This document shows positions 1 to 8,710 of a stretch of 64,000 bases of DNA, one piece after another. This DNA comes from an uncultured Flavobacteriales bacterium (GTDB taxonomy: Bacteria; Bacteroidota; Bacteroidia; Flavobacteriales_D; Crocinitomicaceae). How positions within the stretch are numbered: the first letter of the stretch is position 1; each line of letters begins with the position of its first letter. The DNA lies in the NCBI GenBank assembly GCA_903935095.1, contig CAIZQH010000018.1, forward strand, positions 1 to 64,000. Direction: 5' to 3'. Under the pieces are notes generated by a model that was given only the letters and a program-made list of their open reading frames with translations, was not told the origin of the DNA and ran no database searches. Made by a program: the position numbers and the translations under genes.

Positions 1-461
1 AATTATTTAAACTATTTATTACTCTTATTAAGAGTGTTCATATGTGTATAAGTTTGTTCTTAAAAGTTGCGTTTAAAATAATGAATAGTTACACGTGTGA
101 TACTAACAAGTTATATTTAATTAAAATATTGATAATAAAATAGTTATGTGATTATTCACAACATGCAATTTTCAAAGCTTGTTTATAAATAATTTATGTG
201 AAGCCTATGTTTTTAGTTCATAACACTGGTGATATAAAAGGGTAAATAAAGTAAACTATGTGTGTTTAATTGGAAAAAAAAGTCAATGAGAATAATCCAT
301 TAATAAAACAAGAAAATCTTTTCAGTTGTTATACACGCTTATTAACAATTAAAGAAAAAATTTAGTTGATAAGTCCAGTTAGGATTTTGAGTAAAACCAG
401 GGTTTTAAACTCAATGGTAAATCTAAAAAGTGAATAACTATGGCTATTTGTGAATAGTGAT
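1..461. other. AT-rich gene-free region with DnaA-box-like 9-mers
   Basis: No convincing reading frame is present. The stretch is very AT-rich. It contains two 9-mers that fit TTWTNCACA (minus strand at 43-51, plus strand at 152-160) and four one-mismatch forms (261-269 minus, 329-337 plus, 429-437 minus, 449-457 minus). There is also a perfect 7-bp-arm inverted repeat at 21-35 (ACTCTTA-T-TAAGAGT), an ACACGTGT palindrome at 91-98 and a GTGAATA direct repeat at 430 and 450. This could be a replication-origin-like region or simply a long promoter region for rpiB. The sequence alone does not decide. Confidence 0.35.
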
Positions 462-469
462 TACCTTTG
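462..469 (+). promoter_or_regulatory. -7 promoter box (TACCTTTG) for rpiB
   Basis: Exact match to the Bacteroidota -7 consensus TAnnTTTG, 21 nt before the ATG at 491. It covers the TTG at 467 that could otherwise be read as an upstream start, which favours the ATG. No clear -33 TTG at the right spacing is seen. Confidence 0.5.
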
Positions 470-490
470 TCATATAAAGATAGAAAAGAG

Positions 491-919
491 ATGATTATTC
501 CTATTGGTTGCGATCACGCAGGATTTAAAACGAAAGAACTTATCGTTAAGCACCTTATAAGCAAAGGATTAGAGTTAAAGGATTTTGGTTGTTACTCCGA
601 GGAAAGCATTGATTACCCTGATTATGCTCATCCGGTTGCTGAAATGATTGAAGCAAACCCAGGAATGATTGGAATCTTGTTGTGTGGTTCTGGTAATGGA
701 ATTAACATGACGGCAAACAAACACGCCGGGGTGAGAAGTGCCTTGTGTTGGGAAATAGAAATTGCAGCATTAGCAAGGTCTCACAACAACGCAAACATCA
801 TCGCTATTCCTGCTCGTTTTGTATCAGAGCAACTAGCTATTGACATGGTGGATACATTTTTAGAAACGGTATTCGAAGGAGGAAGACACCAAAACAGGGT
901 GAATAAAATCACTTGTTAG
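491..919 (+). CDS. rpiB: Ribose-5-phosphate isomerase B
   Basis: Cytoplasmic enzyme of the non-oxidative pentose phosphate pathway that interconverts ribose-5-phosphate and ribulose-5-phosphate (RpiB/LacAB family). From the ATG at 491 it is 142 aa, the usual family length. Visible family motifs are GCDHAG at residues 6-11, DYPDY at 41-45, the CGSGNG phosphate loop with the catalytic Cys at 65-70, the NKHAGVR stretch at 76-82 and RSHNNAN at 96-102. The frame is open upstream to a TTG at 467, but that codon lies in the promoter box, so the ATG is chosen; AAAAGAG just before it could act as a weak ribosome site. The last 11 nt overlap the convergent OmpA-type gene. Confidence 0.95.
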   Translation: MIIPIGCDHAGFKTKELIVKHLISKGLELKDFGCYSEESIDYPDYAHPVAEMIEANPGMIGILLCGSGNGINMTANKHAGVRSALCWEIEIAALARSHNNANIIAIPARFVSEQLAIDMVDTFLETVFEGGRHQNRVNKITC

Positions 920-2042
920 ATTTTTGTATTAGGATTTCTACGCGTCGATTGGCTTCTTTTTCTTCTTCTGTTTGCGGTGTTTTGTAGATGGGCTTGGTGT
1001 TTCCAAACCCAATAGCGGTTAATCTTCTCGAATCAATCCCGCCTTCCACAAGGTAATCTACCACTTTTTGTGCCCGCTTCTTGGATAATTTCATAGAAAC
1101 CAGATCCTTGTCGTTATCTTCGTTTACATGACCATGCACCTCAATGGAAACTGTAGGATTTAAAATCAAAAAATCCCGTAGCCGTTTTAATTTGGGATAA
1201 GACTCTTCTAAAACGGTCGCTAACCCAGCCGCAAAATAAACATCATCTAATTCAGCCAACACACCTTCTTTAATGGGGTTCAACCAAATGGTATCATAAA
1301 ACTGAGCGCTAATTGGAATGTTTGTGTTTTCAACGTCTGCTGATAAATATCCTTCTGCATCGACTCTTAACAAGCCCCCCCTCACTTTTTTTAATAAGTT
1401 CATTTCCAAATCACTTGCTCGATATACCCCGTTAATTTCATTTGATCCTTGGATAACAATGCGCGCCTCTACTGGTTTTTGTGAGACTTTATCGCGAATC
1501 AACAAGTGATAAATAGGAATAGACTCGTTGTAAACCAGATTTAGTGGCCAAGTTTTGTTTCGCTCTTCTTTATCTAAAACAAAAGCAAGCTGACACGTAA
1601 CTGATTGTTTGGATTTCTCCACACCCAACAGAAGCATGAAATAATGCTCGTTCTCGTTTACGTTCAATTCCGTCTCAAGCTTAACCAGGGAATCAATGCT
1701 CCGCTCAACGATAATTTGTACGTTTTGTTCTTGTAAAGACGAGCACAAATCAATCTCTTGTTCCTTTAAAATAAGTAATTGAATGGGTTGATCTTGGTGT
1801 AAAAAAGAAAAGTTAATGCTTCCTTTTTGACTTGTGGTAAAGTCCATCCAAATTTGATTTTTTCCGGGGTTTTTGGCGTGTTGAAAAACCCCCTCACTGG
1901 GAACAGCCCCCTTTTTACCCAAGAAAGACACGGAATATTCCCCCCCAAGTAAGACGCTTAGTGTGTTTTCACACGATGAAAAGTCTCGCTGCTGTGTATA
2001 AGCAAGTAGTGGAGATAGTAAGAGAATAAAAAAAGTTCGCAC
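909..2042 (-). CDS. OmpA-family protein
   Basis: Secreted 377-aa protein with a signal peptide of about 16 residues and an OmpA-like peptidoglycan-binding domain in the last 110 or so residues. The domain is recognised by IEVHGHVNED, the SKKRAQKVVDYLVEGGID helix, the LTAIGFGNTKP segment and the terminal NRRVEILI. The central 250 residues show no family I can name. There is no lipobox, so it is probably periplasmic or outer-membrane associated and tethers the envelope to peptidoglycan. It starts 15 nt after the DUF4403 lipoprotein gene on the same strand and is probably cotranscribed with it. Confidence is high for the domain and low for a specific role. Confidence 0.85.
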   Translation of the reverse strand: MRTFFILLLSPLLAYTQQRDFSSCENTLSVLLGGEYSVSFLGKKGAVPSEGVFQHAKNPGKNQIWMDFTTSQKGSINFSFLHQDQPIQLLILKEQEIDLCSSLQEQNVQIIVERSIDSLVKLETELNVNENEHYFMLLLGVEKSKQSVTCQLAFVLDKEERNKTWPLNLVYNESIPIYHLLIRDKVSQKPVEARIVIQGSNEINGVYRASDLEMNLLKKVRGGLLRVDAEGYLSADVENTNIPISAQFYDTIWLNPIKEGVLAELDDVYFAAGLATVLEESYPKLKRLRDFLILNPTVSIEVHGHVNEDNDKDLVSMKLSKKRAQKVVDYLVEGGIDSRRLTAIGFGNTKPIYKTPQTEEEKEANRRVEILIQKSNK

Positions 2043-2057
2043 GTAGCGTTTAACGAA

Positions 2058-3452
2058 TTATTTCATCTTTAGTTTCATGTTTCCTGAAACCCGTGTCACC
2101 ATATAAAAACCCGTTGAGCCCAAAATGATGTTTGAAACAGAAAGTTGGTCCGCTTTTCCTGTCAAAAAGACCCCCTCCGCCAAGGTGGTGTTTAACTGTT
2201 GGTTAATGCTCACCTTTGTTTCTTCGAGCAGAGGATTTAAATCATAATCCGCAGTTTTACTCAATTCTTGTAGGATTCTTTTATCAAACAACCATTTAGC
2301 CGTTTTCAGCAAGACGCTTTTTGAATTGAGATCGTATGCCACATCCAACATAACAAAGTGTTGGTCTGCTGTAATAGATGGCCTGCCCACTAAATAAAAA
2401 ACACCTCTTTTTGAACCAGAAAAATGGACTTCCACTAGTAATTTCTGGTCTTGTTGCCCCAGGACCCGCAGTGAATCAATAATAATATGTTTGTTTTGAA
2501 AAGGAATATCCATACCCATCATCGACTGATTCAAGAGCTTATTGATGGAATCGTAGGAGGCTTTGACAGAAATAGCCAATTGAAAACCATCTCCGTTTTT
2601 ATAAGAAGTTTGATTTGGTAAGGTTGTTCGTTGTTGTGTCATACTGTTTGTTGAAATCAACGGCTGAACAGTCAATAATGCGTTTAAAGTTGCCCTTTTC
2701 GGATTATTATCAAAACTAACAGGGCTTAACGCCATGCTTTTCGGATTTAAATAAAGCAATCCATAACCACTCAAATCCATGGGCTCCTCCAATTGTTTCC
2801 AAACATCCTGAAGGGAAGATCGAATATCAACATCTTCGATTTGTTTATCTATATCTTTTTCAAGCGCCTCCAGTTGCACACGAACTTGTTTTTCTACCTG
2901 ATTGGTAGCGTCGTATTTAAACACAGTGATTTCACACGGGTCCAAAACATCGAACTTCTTCAACTTAGTACTTGTATTAAACCGATAGGCATCTGTAATG
3001 GAAACATTTGTGGAGTAGGCTACTTTCACTCTGCGCATCGGCTCTCCCGATCCACAGCTCGCATAAATCCGAGGAACCGTACACGATCCCTTTTCATCCC
3101 ATAATTCATGGCATTTGGGACAATAATTCAGTTTTAGTTCAAATTTACCATCTACTTCGTAATACAATGAGCTTGCCCTTAATTGAAAGGAGATAGGCTC
3201 TCTAATGAAGTTGTAGTAAAAACTCACGCCTTCACATTGCTCTTGTTTCCCATCAAATTGTTTAGGCAATGATTTCTCAACATCTTTTAATTGACTTGTT
3301 AAATCAATCTCAACAGGAATGTTGATCTGTGATGGCGGCAACACCAACAAGCTTGTGTCGGCGGATGATAGAATGGGCTTAGCAATATCAATCGTTTTAC
3401 ACGAGCTCAATCCAAATAACAAAAGACAAACAAGTAGTTTCATATATGGCAT
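2058..3452 (-). CDS. DUF4403-family lipoprotein
   Basis: 464-aa lipoprotein: the N-terminus has a short hydrophobic segment ending in a lipobox (LSSC, Cys about residue 18). The body resembles DUF4403 proteins, with the early PSQINIPVEI strand, the ASCGSGEPMRRV segment and a late LFDKRILQEL/VSINQQLNTTL region. It also carries a cysteine-rich patch (CPKC followed by two more Cys within about 25 residues) that could be a disulfide or metal site. DUF4403 has no settled function; a lipid-binding or tubular-lipid-protein-like fold has been suggested for related families, which here is inference only. A start three codons later (MKLLVC) is equally possible. Likely operon with the OmpA-type gene. 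Confidence 0.75.
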   Translation of the reverse strand: MPYMKLLVCLLLFGLSSCKTIDIAKPILSSADTSLLVLPPSQINIPVEIDLTSQLKDVEKSLPKQFDGKQEQCEGVSFYYNFIREPISFQLRASSLYYEVDGKFELKLNYCPKCHELWDEKGSCTVPRIYASCGSGEPMRRVKVAYSTNVSITDAYRFNTSTKLKKFDVLDPCEITVFKYDATNQVEKQVRVQLEALEKDIDKQIEDVDIRSSLQDVWKQLEEPMDLSGYGLLYLNPKSMALSPVSFDNNPKRATLNALLTVQPLISTNSMTQQRTTLPNQTSYKNGDGFQLAISVKASYDSINKLLNQSMMGMDIPFQNKHIIIDSLRVLGQQDQKLLVEVHFSGSKRGVFYLVGRPSITADQHFVMLDVAYDLNSKSVLLKTAKWLFDKRILQELSKTADYDLNPLLEETKVSINQQLNTTLAEGVFLTGKADQLSVSNIILGSTGFYMVTRVSGNMKLKMK

Positions 3453-3493
3453 GTTTAAAGATATGTCATATTTTACGCATGAAAAAATAAGTC

Positions 3494-3517
3494 AAAAAAA
3501 GGGGCCAAAGCCCCCAA
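3494..3517 (-). terminator. Rho-independent terminator after icd
   Basis: On the minus strand a GGGGC-TTTG-GCCCC hairpin is followed directly by a run of seven or more T. It lies just past the icd stop codon. Confidence 0.85.
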
Positions 3518-3519
3518 TG

Positions 3520-4752
3520 TTATGAATTCATTTTGGCGATGAGGCCTTTATCCAAAGCATCTAAAAATTCTTCTGTGTACACATAATGATCGCCGTGATT
3601 TACCTTGTTTCCGTGAATACACACCGCTAAATCTTTGGTCATAATACCAGACTCAACCGTTTCAATACACACGCGTTCAAGAGACAAACAGAAATCAATC
3701 AGTGCTTGGTTGTTGTCTAGTTTACCCCTGAAAGCCAATCCACGTGTCCAAGCAAAAATGGAAGCGATTGGATTTGTCGATGTTTGTTTCCCGGCTTGGT
3801 AATCTCTATAATGACGGGTCACTGTTCCATGAGCCGCCTCAGCCTCCATAATTTCACCATCTGGCGTAATTAAAACAGAAGTCATCAATCCCAACGATCC
3901 AAATCCCTGGGCAACGGTATCTGACTGAACATCTCCATCATAGTTTTTACATGCCCAAACAAAGTTTCCGTTCCACTTCAGTGCAGACGCGACCATGTCA
4001 TCGATTAAACGGTGCTCATAAACAATACAAGCGTCCTCATATTTAGTCTTGAATTCGCTTTGGTAAATTTCTTCGAAAACATCTTTGAAACGACCATCGT
4101 ATTTTTTCAAGATGGTGTTTTTAGTCGATAAGTAAAGCGGCCATTTTTTAGAAAGCGCCATGTTAAAACAAGAATATGCAAATCCACGAATAGACTCATC
4201 TGTATTATACATGGCCATTCCGACACCGTCTCCTTTGAAGTTGTATACTTCAAAGCTTTGAACTTCACCACCATCTTCTGGAGTAAAGGTCATGGTTAAT
4301 TTCCCCTTCCCCTTGAATACCGCATCTGTTGCGCGATATTGGTCTCCAAATGCATGACGACCAACGATGATAGGCGCTGTCCAATTTGTCACCAAACGAG
4401 GAACATTTTGCATAACGATGGGCTCGCGAAAAACGGTTCCATCAAGAATGTTGCGGATCGTTCCGTTTGGAGACTTCCACATGGACGACAAGTTGAACTC
4501 TTTTACTCGTGCTTCATCGGGAGTGATGGTTGCACATTTAATCCCTACTTTATATTTTTTTATTGCTTCAGCAGCATCAATGGTGATTTGATCTCTGGTT
4601 TCATCTCGTTTTTCAATTCCTAAATCATAATATTTAATATCAAGATCTAAATAAGGAAGAATCAACTTGTCTTTAATGAATTTCCAAATAATGCGGGTCA
4701 TTTCATCCCCATCTAACTCTACTACTGGATTGGCAACTTTAATTTTTGACAT
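3520..4752 (-). CDS. icd: NADP-dependent isocitrate dehydrogenase
   Basis: Oxidatively decarboxylates isocitrate to 2-oxoglutarate in the TCA cycle, producing NADPH. The 410-aa protein is of the homodimeric, eukaryote-like subfamily, shown by the early [10 protein letters not shown] segment, the SPNGTIRN substrate loop, [22 protein letters not shown] near the metal site, [10 protein letters not shown], and the [12 protein letters not shown] coenzyme region. The start is taken at the ATG at 4752 (MSKIKVANP); an ATG seven codons upstream is possible, but it lies very close to the promoter box at 4771-4778. It is monocistronic, with its own promoter and terminator. Confidence 0.96.
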   Translation of the reverse strand: MSKIKVANPVVELDGDEMTRIIWKFIKDKLILPYLDLDIKYYDLGIEKRDETRDQITIDAAEAIKKYKVGIKCATITPDEARVKEFNLSSMWKSPNGTIRNILDGTVFREPIVMQNVPRLVTNWTAPIIVGRHAFGDQYRATDAVFKGKGKLTMTFTPEDGGEVQSFEVYNFKGDGVGMAMYNTDESIRGFAYSCFNMALSKKWPLYLSTKNTILKKYDGRFKDVFEEIYQSEFKTKYEDACIVYEHRLIDDMVASALKWNGNFVWACKNYDGDVQSDTVAQGFGSLGLMTSVLITPDGEIMEAEAAHGTVTRHYRDYQAGKQTSTNPIASIFAWTRGLAFRGKLDNNQALIDFCLSLERVCIETVESGIMTKDLAVCIHGNKVNHGDHYVYTEEFLDALDKGLIAKMNS

Positions 4753-4770
4753 AGGTACATTTTTACCCGA

Positions 4771-4778
4771 CAAAATTA
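4771..4778 (-). promoter_or_regulatory. -7 promoter box (TAATTTTG) for icd
   Basis: Exact TAnnTTTG on the minus strand, 18 nt before the chosen icd ATG. No good -33 partner is seen. Confidence 0.45.
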
Positions 4779-4794
4779 CGTAATTTTTCGGGAA

Positions 4795-5055
4795 TTACCG
4801 GGGCGAATAAGACAACCAAGTAAAGAATAGGACCATTAATGATAAGACCAATCCAAATCCAAGAATCGTTGGAATAAGCTTGCTTTGTTTTTGTTCACCC
4901 TTTAGAAAAAAGCGCCAAAGAACGAGGCTGGTCAAACCAAAAGGATATGCAACGATTAATGCGGCACCCCAAACCCAAACAGTACCGGCTAATAAGAACC
5001 AAAAGGCAAGTAGCAATGAAACTAAAGCAATCCAATCATTTTTTGTCCTACCCAT
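4795..5055 (-). CDS. Small membrane protein (86 aa)
   Basis: I do not recognise a family. The protein is hydrophobic, with likely membrane segments at about residues 9-24, 25-50 and 62-82, and a short charged KGEQKQSK loop between the last two. It sits between icd and fumC, which each have their own terminator on this strand, and it has its own promoter box at 5075-5082, so it looks monocistronic. A clean start, promoter and conserved-looking composition support a real gene. Function is unknown. Confidence 0.65.
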   Translation of the reverse strand: MGRTKNDWIALVSLLLAFWFLLAGTVWVWGAALIVAYPFGLTSLVLWRFFLKGEQKQSKLIPTILGFGLVLSLMVLFFTWLSYSPR

Positions 5056-5074
5056 TTGCGTAAATTATTACTGT

Positions 5075-5082
5075 CAAATGTA
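5075..5082 (-). promoter_or_regulatory. -7 promoter box (TACATTTG) for the 86-aa membrane protein
   Basis: Exact TAnnTTTG on the minus strand, 19 nt before the ATG at 5055 and just after the fumC terminator hairpin. Confidence 0.45.
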
Positions 5083-5094
5083 CTGTTTTCTCAT

Positions 5095-5125
5095 AAAAAA
5101 AGCGGAGAAGTTAACCCGCCGCTTT
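5095..5125 (-). terminator. Terminator after fumC
   Basis: Minus-strand hairpin AAAGCGG / CCGCTTT with a 13-nt loop, followed by a run of T. It lies between the fumC stop and the next promoter box. Confidence 0.65.
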
Positions 5126-5146
5126 AAGTTGTAATTTCATTAAACA

Positions 5147-6544
5147 CTAATCCAATGAACCGATCATTTTAGATGGGTCTACATACTGATCATATTCTTC
5201 CGCTGTTACATGACCAAGTCCAACAGCCGCATCTTTCAGGGTTGTCCCGTTTTTGTGAGCATATTTTGCGATTTCAGCGGCTTTGTAATAGCCAATTTTC
5301 GTGTTAAGCGCGGTCACCAACATCAGCGAGTTGTCCAGGTGTTTTTTCAACACAGGCAAATTGGCCTCAATTCCAGCGGCACAATTGTCCGTAAAGGAAA
5401 CACAGGCGTCGCCAATTAATCGCGCCGACTGTAATACGTTTGCTGCAATAACGGGTTTGAAAACATTTAATTCAAAGTGACCATTTGAGCCTGCGATTGA
5501 AACCGTGACATCGTTCCCCATGACTTGCGCGCAGACCATCGTTAAGGCCTCTGGTTGAGTTGGATTCACTTTTCCCGGCATGATGGATGACCCTGGTTCG
5601 TTATCTGGAATGATGATTTCACCAATTCCACATCTTGGTCCAGATGACAACATGCGTATGTCGTTCGCGATTTTCATCAAAGAAACAGCTGCTCTTTTCA
5701 AGGCCCCAGATAATTCCACCATGGCATCATGCGCCGCCAACGCTTCAAATTTATTTTTTGCAGTAACAAATGGAAGTCCAGTAAACGCCGCGATTTTTTT
5801 TGCGACAAGCACATCGTATCCTTTTGGGGTATTTAAACCTGTCCCAACAGCTGTTCCTCCAAGCGCCAATTCACCCACAACAACTAATGCATTATTAATC
5901 GCTCGCATAGAGTAATCAATTTGCGCGACGTATCCACTAAATTCTTGACCAAGCGTCAAGGGTGTAGCATCCATAAAGTGTGTGCGACCTGTTTTCACAA
6001 TGTTTTTAAAAGCCTCCACTTTGGTTTGAAGCACATTTCTTAAATGCATCAAACCAGGCAAGGTTGTTTCCACGGTCATTTTATATGCCGCAATATGCAT
6101 CGCGGTAGGATAGGTGTCATTAGAAGATTGTGATTTATTCACATCATCATTTGGGTTTAACACTTTTGTTTCATCCATTAAGTTTCCGCCTTGAAGTACA
6201 TGTCCACGATTGGCAATAACCTCGTTGCAATTCATATTTGATTGAGTACCCGAACCTGTTTGCCAAATAACTAATGGAAATTCGGAATCGTGTTGTCCAG
6301 TTAACACCTCGTCGCAAACAGCAGAAATGAGGTCGCGTTTTTCTACAGAGAGAACGCCTAAGTCGTGATTTGCATGTGCCGCAGCCTTTTTTAAGTAGGC
6401 AAAAGCATGGATGATTTCAATTGGCATCGAGCCTTCTGGACCAATTTTAAAGTTATTTCGCGAGCGCTCTGTCTGAGCTCCCCAATAACGATTTGCCGGC
6501 ACTTTAACCTCGCCCATCGTGTCTTTTTCGATCCTAAACCCCAT
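5147..6544 (-). CDS. fumC: Fumarate hydratase, class II
   Basis: Iron-independent TCA-cycle enzyme that interconverts fumarate and malate. At 465 aa it has normal class II length. Visible motifs are the N-terminal [22 protein letters not shown], the [10 protein letters not shown] substrate segment, the [12 protein letters not shown] region with the catalytic His, and the superfamily signature [11 protein letters not shown] that carries the catalytic Ser. The gene is single, with its own terminator at 5095-5125 and a likely promoter at 6596-6603. A divergent small membrane gene starts 66 nt away. Confidence 0.97.
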   Translation of the reverse strand: MGFRIEKDTMGEVKVPANRYWGAQTERSRNNFKIGPEGSMPIEIIHAFAYLKKAAAHANHDLGVLSVEKRDLISAVCDEVLTGQHDSEFPLVIWQTGSGTQSNMNCNEVIANRGHVLQGGNLMDETKVLNPNDDVNKSQSSNDTYPTAMHIAAYKMTVETTLPGLMHLRNVLQTKVEAFKNIVKTGRTHFMDATPLTLGQEFSGYVAQIDYSMRAINNALVVVGELALGGTAVGTGLNTPKGYDVLVAKKIAAFTGLPFVTAKNKFEALAAHDAMVELSGALKRAAVSLMKIANDIRMLSSGPRCGIGEIIIPDNEPGSSIMPGKVNPTQPEALTMVCAQVMGNDVTVSIAGSNGHFELNVFKPVIAANVLQSARLIGDACVSFTDNCAAGIEANLPVLKKHLDNSLMLVTALNTKIGYYKAAEIAKYAHKNGTTLKDAAVGLGHVTAEEYDQYVDPSKMIGSLD

Positions 6545-6572
6545 TTTTTCGTGTATTGTAAATTAAATTGTT

Positions 6573-6580
6573 TAATTTTG
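6573..6580 (+). promoter_or_regulatory. -7 promoter box (TAATTTTG) for the 52-aa protein
   Basis: Exact TAnnTTTG, 30 nt before the ATG at 6611. It faces the fumC promoter box at 6596-6603 on the other strand. Confidence 0.4.
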
Positions 6581-6595
6581 AACTGTATTCAAACA

Positions 6596-6603
6596 CAAAA
6601 ATA
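6596..6603 (-). promoter_or_regulatory. -7 promoter box (TATTTTTG) for fumC
   Basis: Exact TAnnTTTG on the minus strand, about 51 nt before the fumC ATG. Confidence 0.4.
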
Positions 6604-6610
6604 ATAGAAG

Positions 6611-6769
6611 ATGAGCACTTTCGGCATTGTATTGTTTCTTTTAATTTTCGGTATGGCATTTTGGATGCTTTTGTTCTTATTAGGATTCATCCTTCCTTAT
6701 TGGTTAACATTAGGATTGTTCGAGCAATTACGCCCGAAACGCATCTTCGAAGAAAAAGAAGAGAACTAA
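6611..6769 (+). CDS. Small membrane protein (52 aa)
   Basis: Short gene found by reading between fumC and the bestrophin gene. It starts with ATG at 6611 and ends with TAA at 6767-6769. The protein begins MSTFGIVLFLL, has one long or two short hydrophobic segments over residues 4-37, and ends in a charged tail (RPKRIFEEKEEN). It is followed at once by a strong terminator and preceded by a promoter box, so it looks like a real monocistronic gene. I know no family for it. The positive-then-acidic tail suggests a small inner-membrane protein. Confidence 0.6.
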   Translation: MSTFGIVLFLLIFGMAFWMLLFLLGFILPYWLTLGLFEQLRPKRIFEEKEEN

Positions 6770-6786
6770 ATCAAGATAAACCATTG

Positions 6787-6813
6787 AAAAAGCGACTATT
6801 AGTCGCTTTTTTT
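6787..6813. terminator. Bidirectional terminator
   Basis: AGCGACT-ATT-AGTCGCT hairpin flanked by an A-run and a T-run, so it can serve both the plus-strand 52-aa gene and the convergent bestrophin gene. Confidence 0.85.
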
Positions 6814-6816
6814 GTT

Positions 6817-7680
6817 TCAAATAAATTCTTTCGTGTTTTTTTGTATCGTTTCACTTAGTACGTCCGTTGGCAGGTCGTTTTCATCTGTTCCAAACGGATC
6901 TTCAATTTCCTCAGCCAACAATTCCATGCTCACCAATGCGTAGAAAACAAACGTAGAGATAAAAGCAGAATAGTAGCCAAAAAGCTCAACGAATGCTAAT
7001 GGCATAGTAACGACATAGATGAATATGAACTTTTTAATAAATAGACTATAAGAGAATGGAATGGGCGTGTTTCGAATGCGCTCACACGCCCCATGACTAT
7101 CTATCAATCGGTCCAAATTTTGATTTAGCATACTCAGTTCTATTTGGTCCATTTTTCCCTCGGACTTTAACATTTGCAAGACTTGTCTTAGGCGCTTAAT
7201 CACCCACAAAGGTTGATGTTTAGACGCGGAAAACGATTGTTTATCTTGTTCGTTTAAAAACCCATCTGTATTTACACGAAGCCCCCGCAAATGTTCTTTT
7301 GCACAATGTGTAAAAAGAGGAAGATAAAAACGAATGAGTGCGCGTTCATCTTCCGACAAATGCAAGACGGTAATTTTTGAAATAAAGTTTCTAGAGTCAT
7401 TTACCATTGCGCCCCACATCTTACGGCCTTCCCACCAACGATCATATGCTGTGTTTGTCCGAAAAACCAACAGTAAAGAGATCACAAAGCCCAATAAAGA
7501 ATAAACAGTGGTTAAATTCTTCAAATAGTAAGCATCCGGAAAAAAGTGTATTTCAATATAGGTAATCAGCATAGTTAATAACCCAATATATATTAACTCT
7601 TTCCAGAGCATTCTTGCTGTATCGCTTTTGTGAAAAGAGAAAATAAAAGAAAACCAATTTTTGGGGTTGTAATTAATCAT
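6817..7680 (-). CDS. Bestrophin-family channel protein
   Basis: 287-aa integral membrane protein of the bestrophin / UPF0187 family. It is recognised by the N-terminal amphipathic stretch (NPKNWFSFIFSFHKSDTAR), the LLGFVISLLLVFRTNTAYDRWWEGRKMWG segment with its FRTNTAYDRWWE hallmark, and a C-terminal AEEIEDPFGTDENDLP, which matches the conserved acidic motif of the family. Bacterial homologues form pentameric ion channels; ion selectivity cannot be read from the sequence. It probably has four membrane helices. The gene is single and ends at the shared terminator. Confidence 0.88.
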   Translation of the reverse strand: MINYNPKNWFSFIFSFHKSDTARMLWKELIYIGLLTMLITYIEIHFFPDAYYLKNLTTVYSLLGFVISLLLVFRTNTAYDRWWEGRKMWGAMVNDSRNFISKITVLHLSEDERALIRFYLPLFTHCAKEHLRGLRVNTDGFLNEQDKQSFSASKHQPLWVIKRLRQVLQMLKSEGKMDQIELSMLNQNLDRLIDSHGACERIRNTPIPFSYSLFIKKFIFIYVVTMPLAFVELFGYYSAFISTFVFYALVSMELLAEEIEDPFGTDENDLPTDVLSETIQKNTKEFI

Positions 7681-7698
7681 GGTATATTGTTAAGGACA

Positions 7699-7706
7699 CA
7701 AAGCTA
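7699..7706 (-). promoter_or_regulatory. -7 promoter box (TAGCTTTG) for the bestrophin gene
   Basis: Exact TAnnTTTG on the minus strand, 18 nt before the ATG at 7680. Confidence 0.45.
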
Positions 7707-7761
7707 AAATAAAGTAGGTAAAGAAAAAAAATGTAATTTCGAATATCAAACAACATCGCAT

Positions 7762-8706
7762 ATGGAAACCACAAAAGATTTACTAGAAAAACTCAACATT
7801 AAGTATGCGGCATTAGGTGAAAATGTGAACTCCTATTTAGAGGGCTTGCTATATGCGGAGGTTACTACATATTGGGATTATATTCAACTTGACACATTAC
7901 TAACTCTTCAAAAACCAAAAACCAATTTTCCAGATGAATCGGTTTTTATCATGTATCATCAAATCACGGAGTTGTATTTTAAATTAGCGCTTCGGGAATT
8001 TGAACAGATCGGAGCAAATCAAGAACTAAACAAAGCGTTTTTCATTGCGCGCGTGACGAGAATCAACCGTTATTTTGATGCCCTAATAAAAAGTTTTGAA
8101 ATCATGATTGAGGGAATGGATCGGGAAGAATTTTTAAAATTCCGAATGTCTTTGCTTCCCGCAAGTGGTTTTCAGTCGGCTCAATACAGAGAAATCGAAA
8201 TATATAGTACTGACTTCTTCCAATTAGTAGCGAAAGACCAGCGTGTTAATTTCTCCAATACCGACAGTATTTCAGCTATGTTTGAACACATCTATTGGAA
8301 ATCAGGAGCAACAGACGTGACTAGTGGAAAGAAAACCTTAACCCTAACCCAATTCGAAGAAAAGTATAAAGATGCATTTATTGCGTTAGGAGAAAGTTGC
8401 CGAAATAAAAATCTATGGCAGTCCTACCTTCGTTTAAGCCCGGAAGATCAAGCGGACGAATTTGTTAAAAGAGCATTAAGAGAAAATGACATTAACGTAA
8501 ATGTGAATTGGCCATTGGCTCATTACAAATCTGCTGTTAGGTATTTAGCTCGCGATACAAATGACATTGCAGCTACTGGCGGTACAAATTGGCAAAAATA
8601 CCTTCCTCCGCGTTTTCAAAAACGCATTTTTTACCCAGCTTTATGGACAAAAGAAGAACAAGAAAACTGGGGTAAATCATGGGTAGACGCTTCCTTAAGC
8701 GCGTAA
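7762..8706 (+). CDS. kynA: Tryptophan 2,3-dioxygenase
   Basis: Heme enzyme that opens the indole ring of L-tryptophan to N-formylkynurenine, the first step of the kynurenine route. The 314-aa protein shows the hallmark YHQITELYFKL at residues 65-75, the RMSLLPASGFQSAQYREIE region, a candidate proximal heme ligand His254 in WPLAHYKSAVRYL, and the TGG motif at 272-274. Kynureninase lies at 29135, so the pathway is split across the chromosome; no kynurenine 3-monooxygenase is in this window. A near-match promoter (TAATTTCG) precedes it. The stop is 4 nt from the end of the convergent solute-binding protein gene. Confidence 0.95.
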   Translation: METTKDLLEKLNIKYAALGENVNSYLEGLLYAEVTTYWDYIQLDTLLTLQKPKTNFPDESVFIMYHQITELYFKLALREFEQIGANQELNKAFFIARVTRINRYFDALIKSFEIMIEGMDREEFLKFRMSLLPASGFQSAQYREIEIYSTDFFQLVAKDQRVNFSNTDSISAMFEHIYWKSGATDVTSGKKTLTLTQFEEKYKDAFIALGESCRNKNLWQSYLRLSPEDQADEFVKRALRENDINVNVNWPLAHYKSAVRYLARDTNDIAATGGTNWQKYLPPRFQKRIFYPALWTKEEQENWGKSWVDASLSA

Positions 8707-8710
8707 AGAT

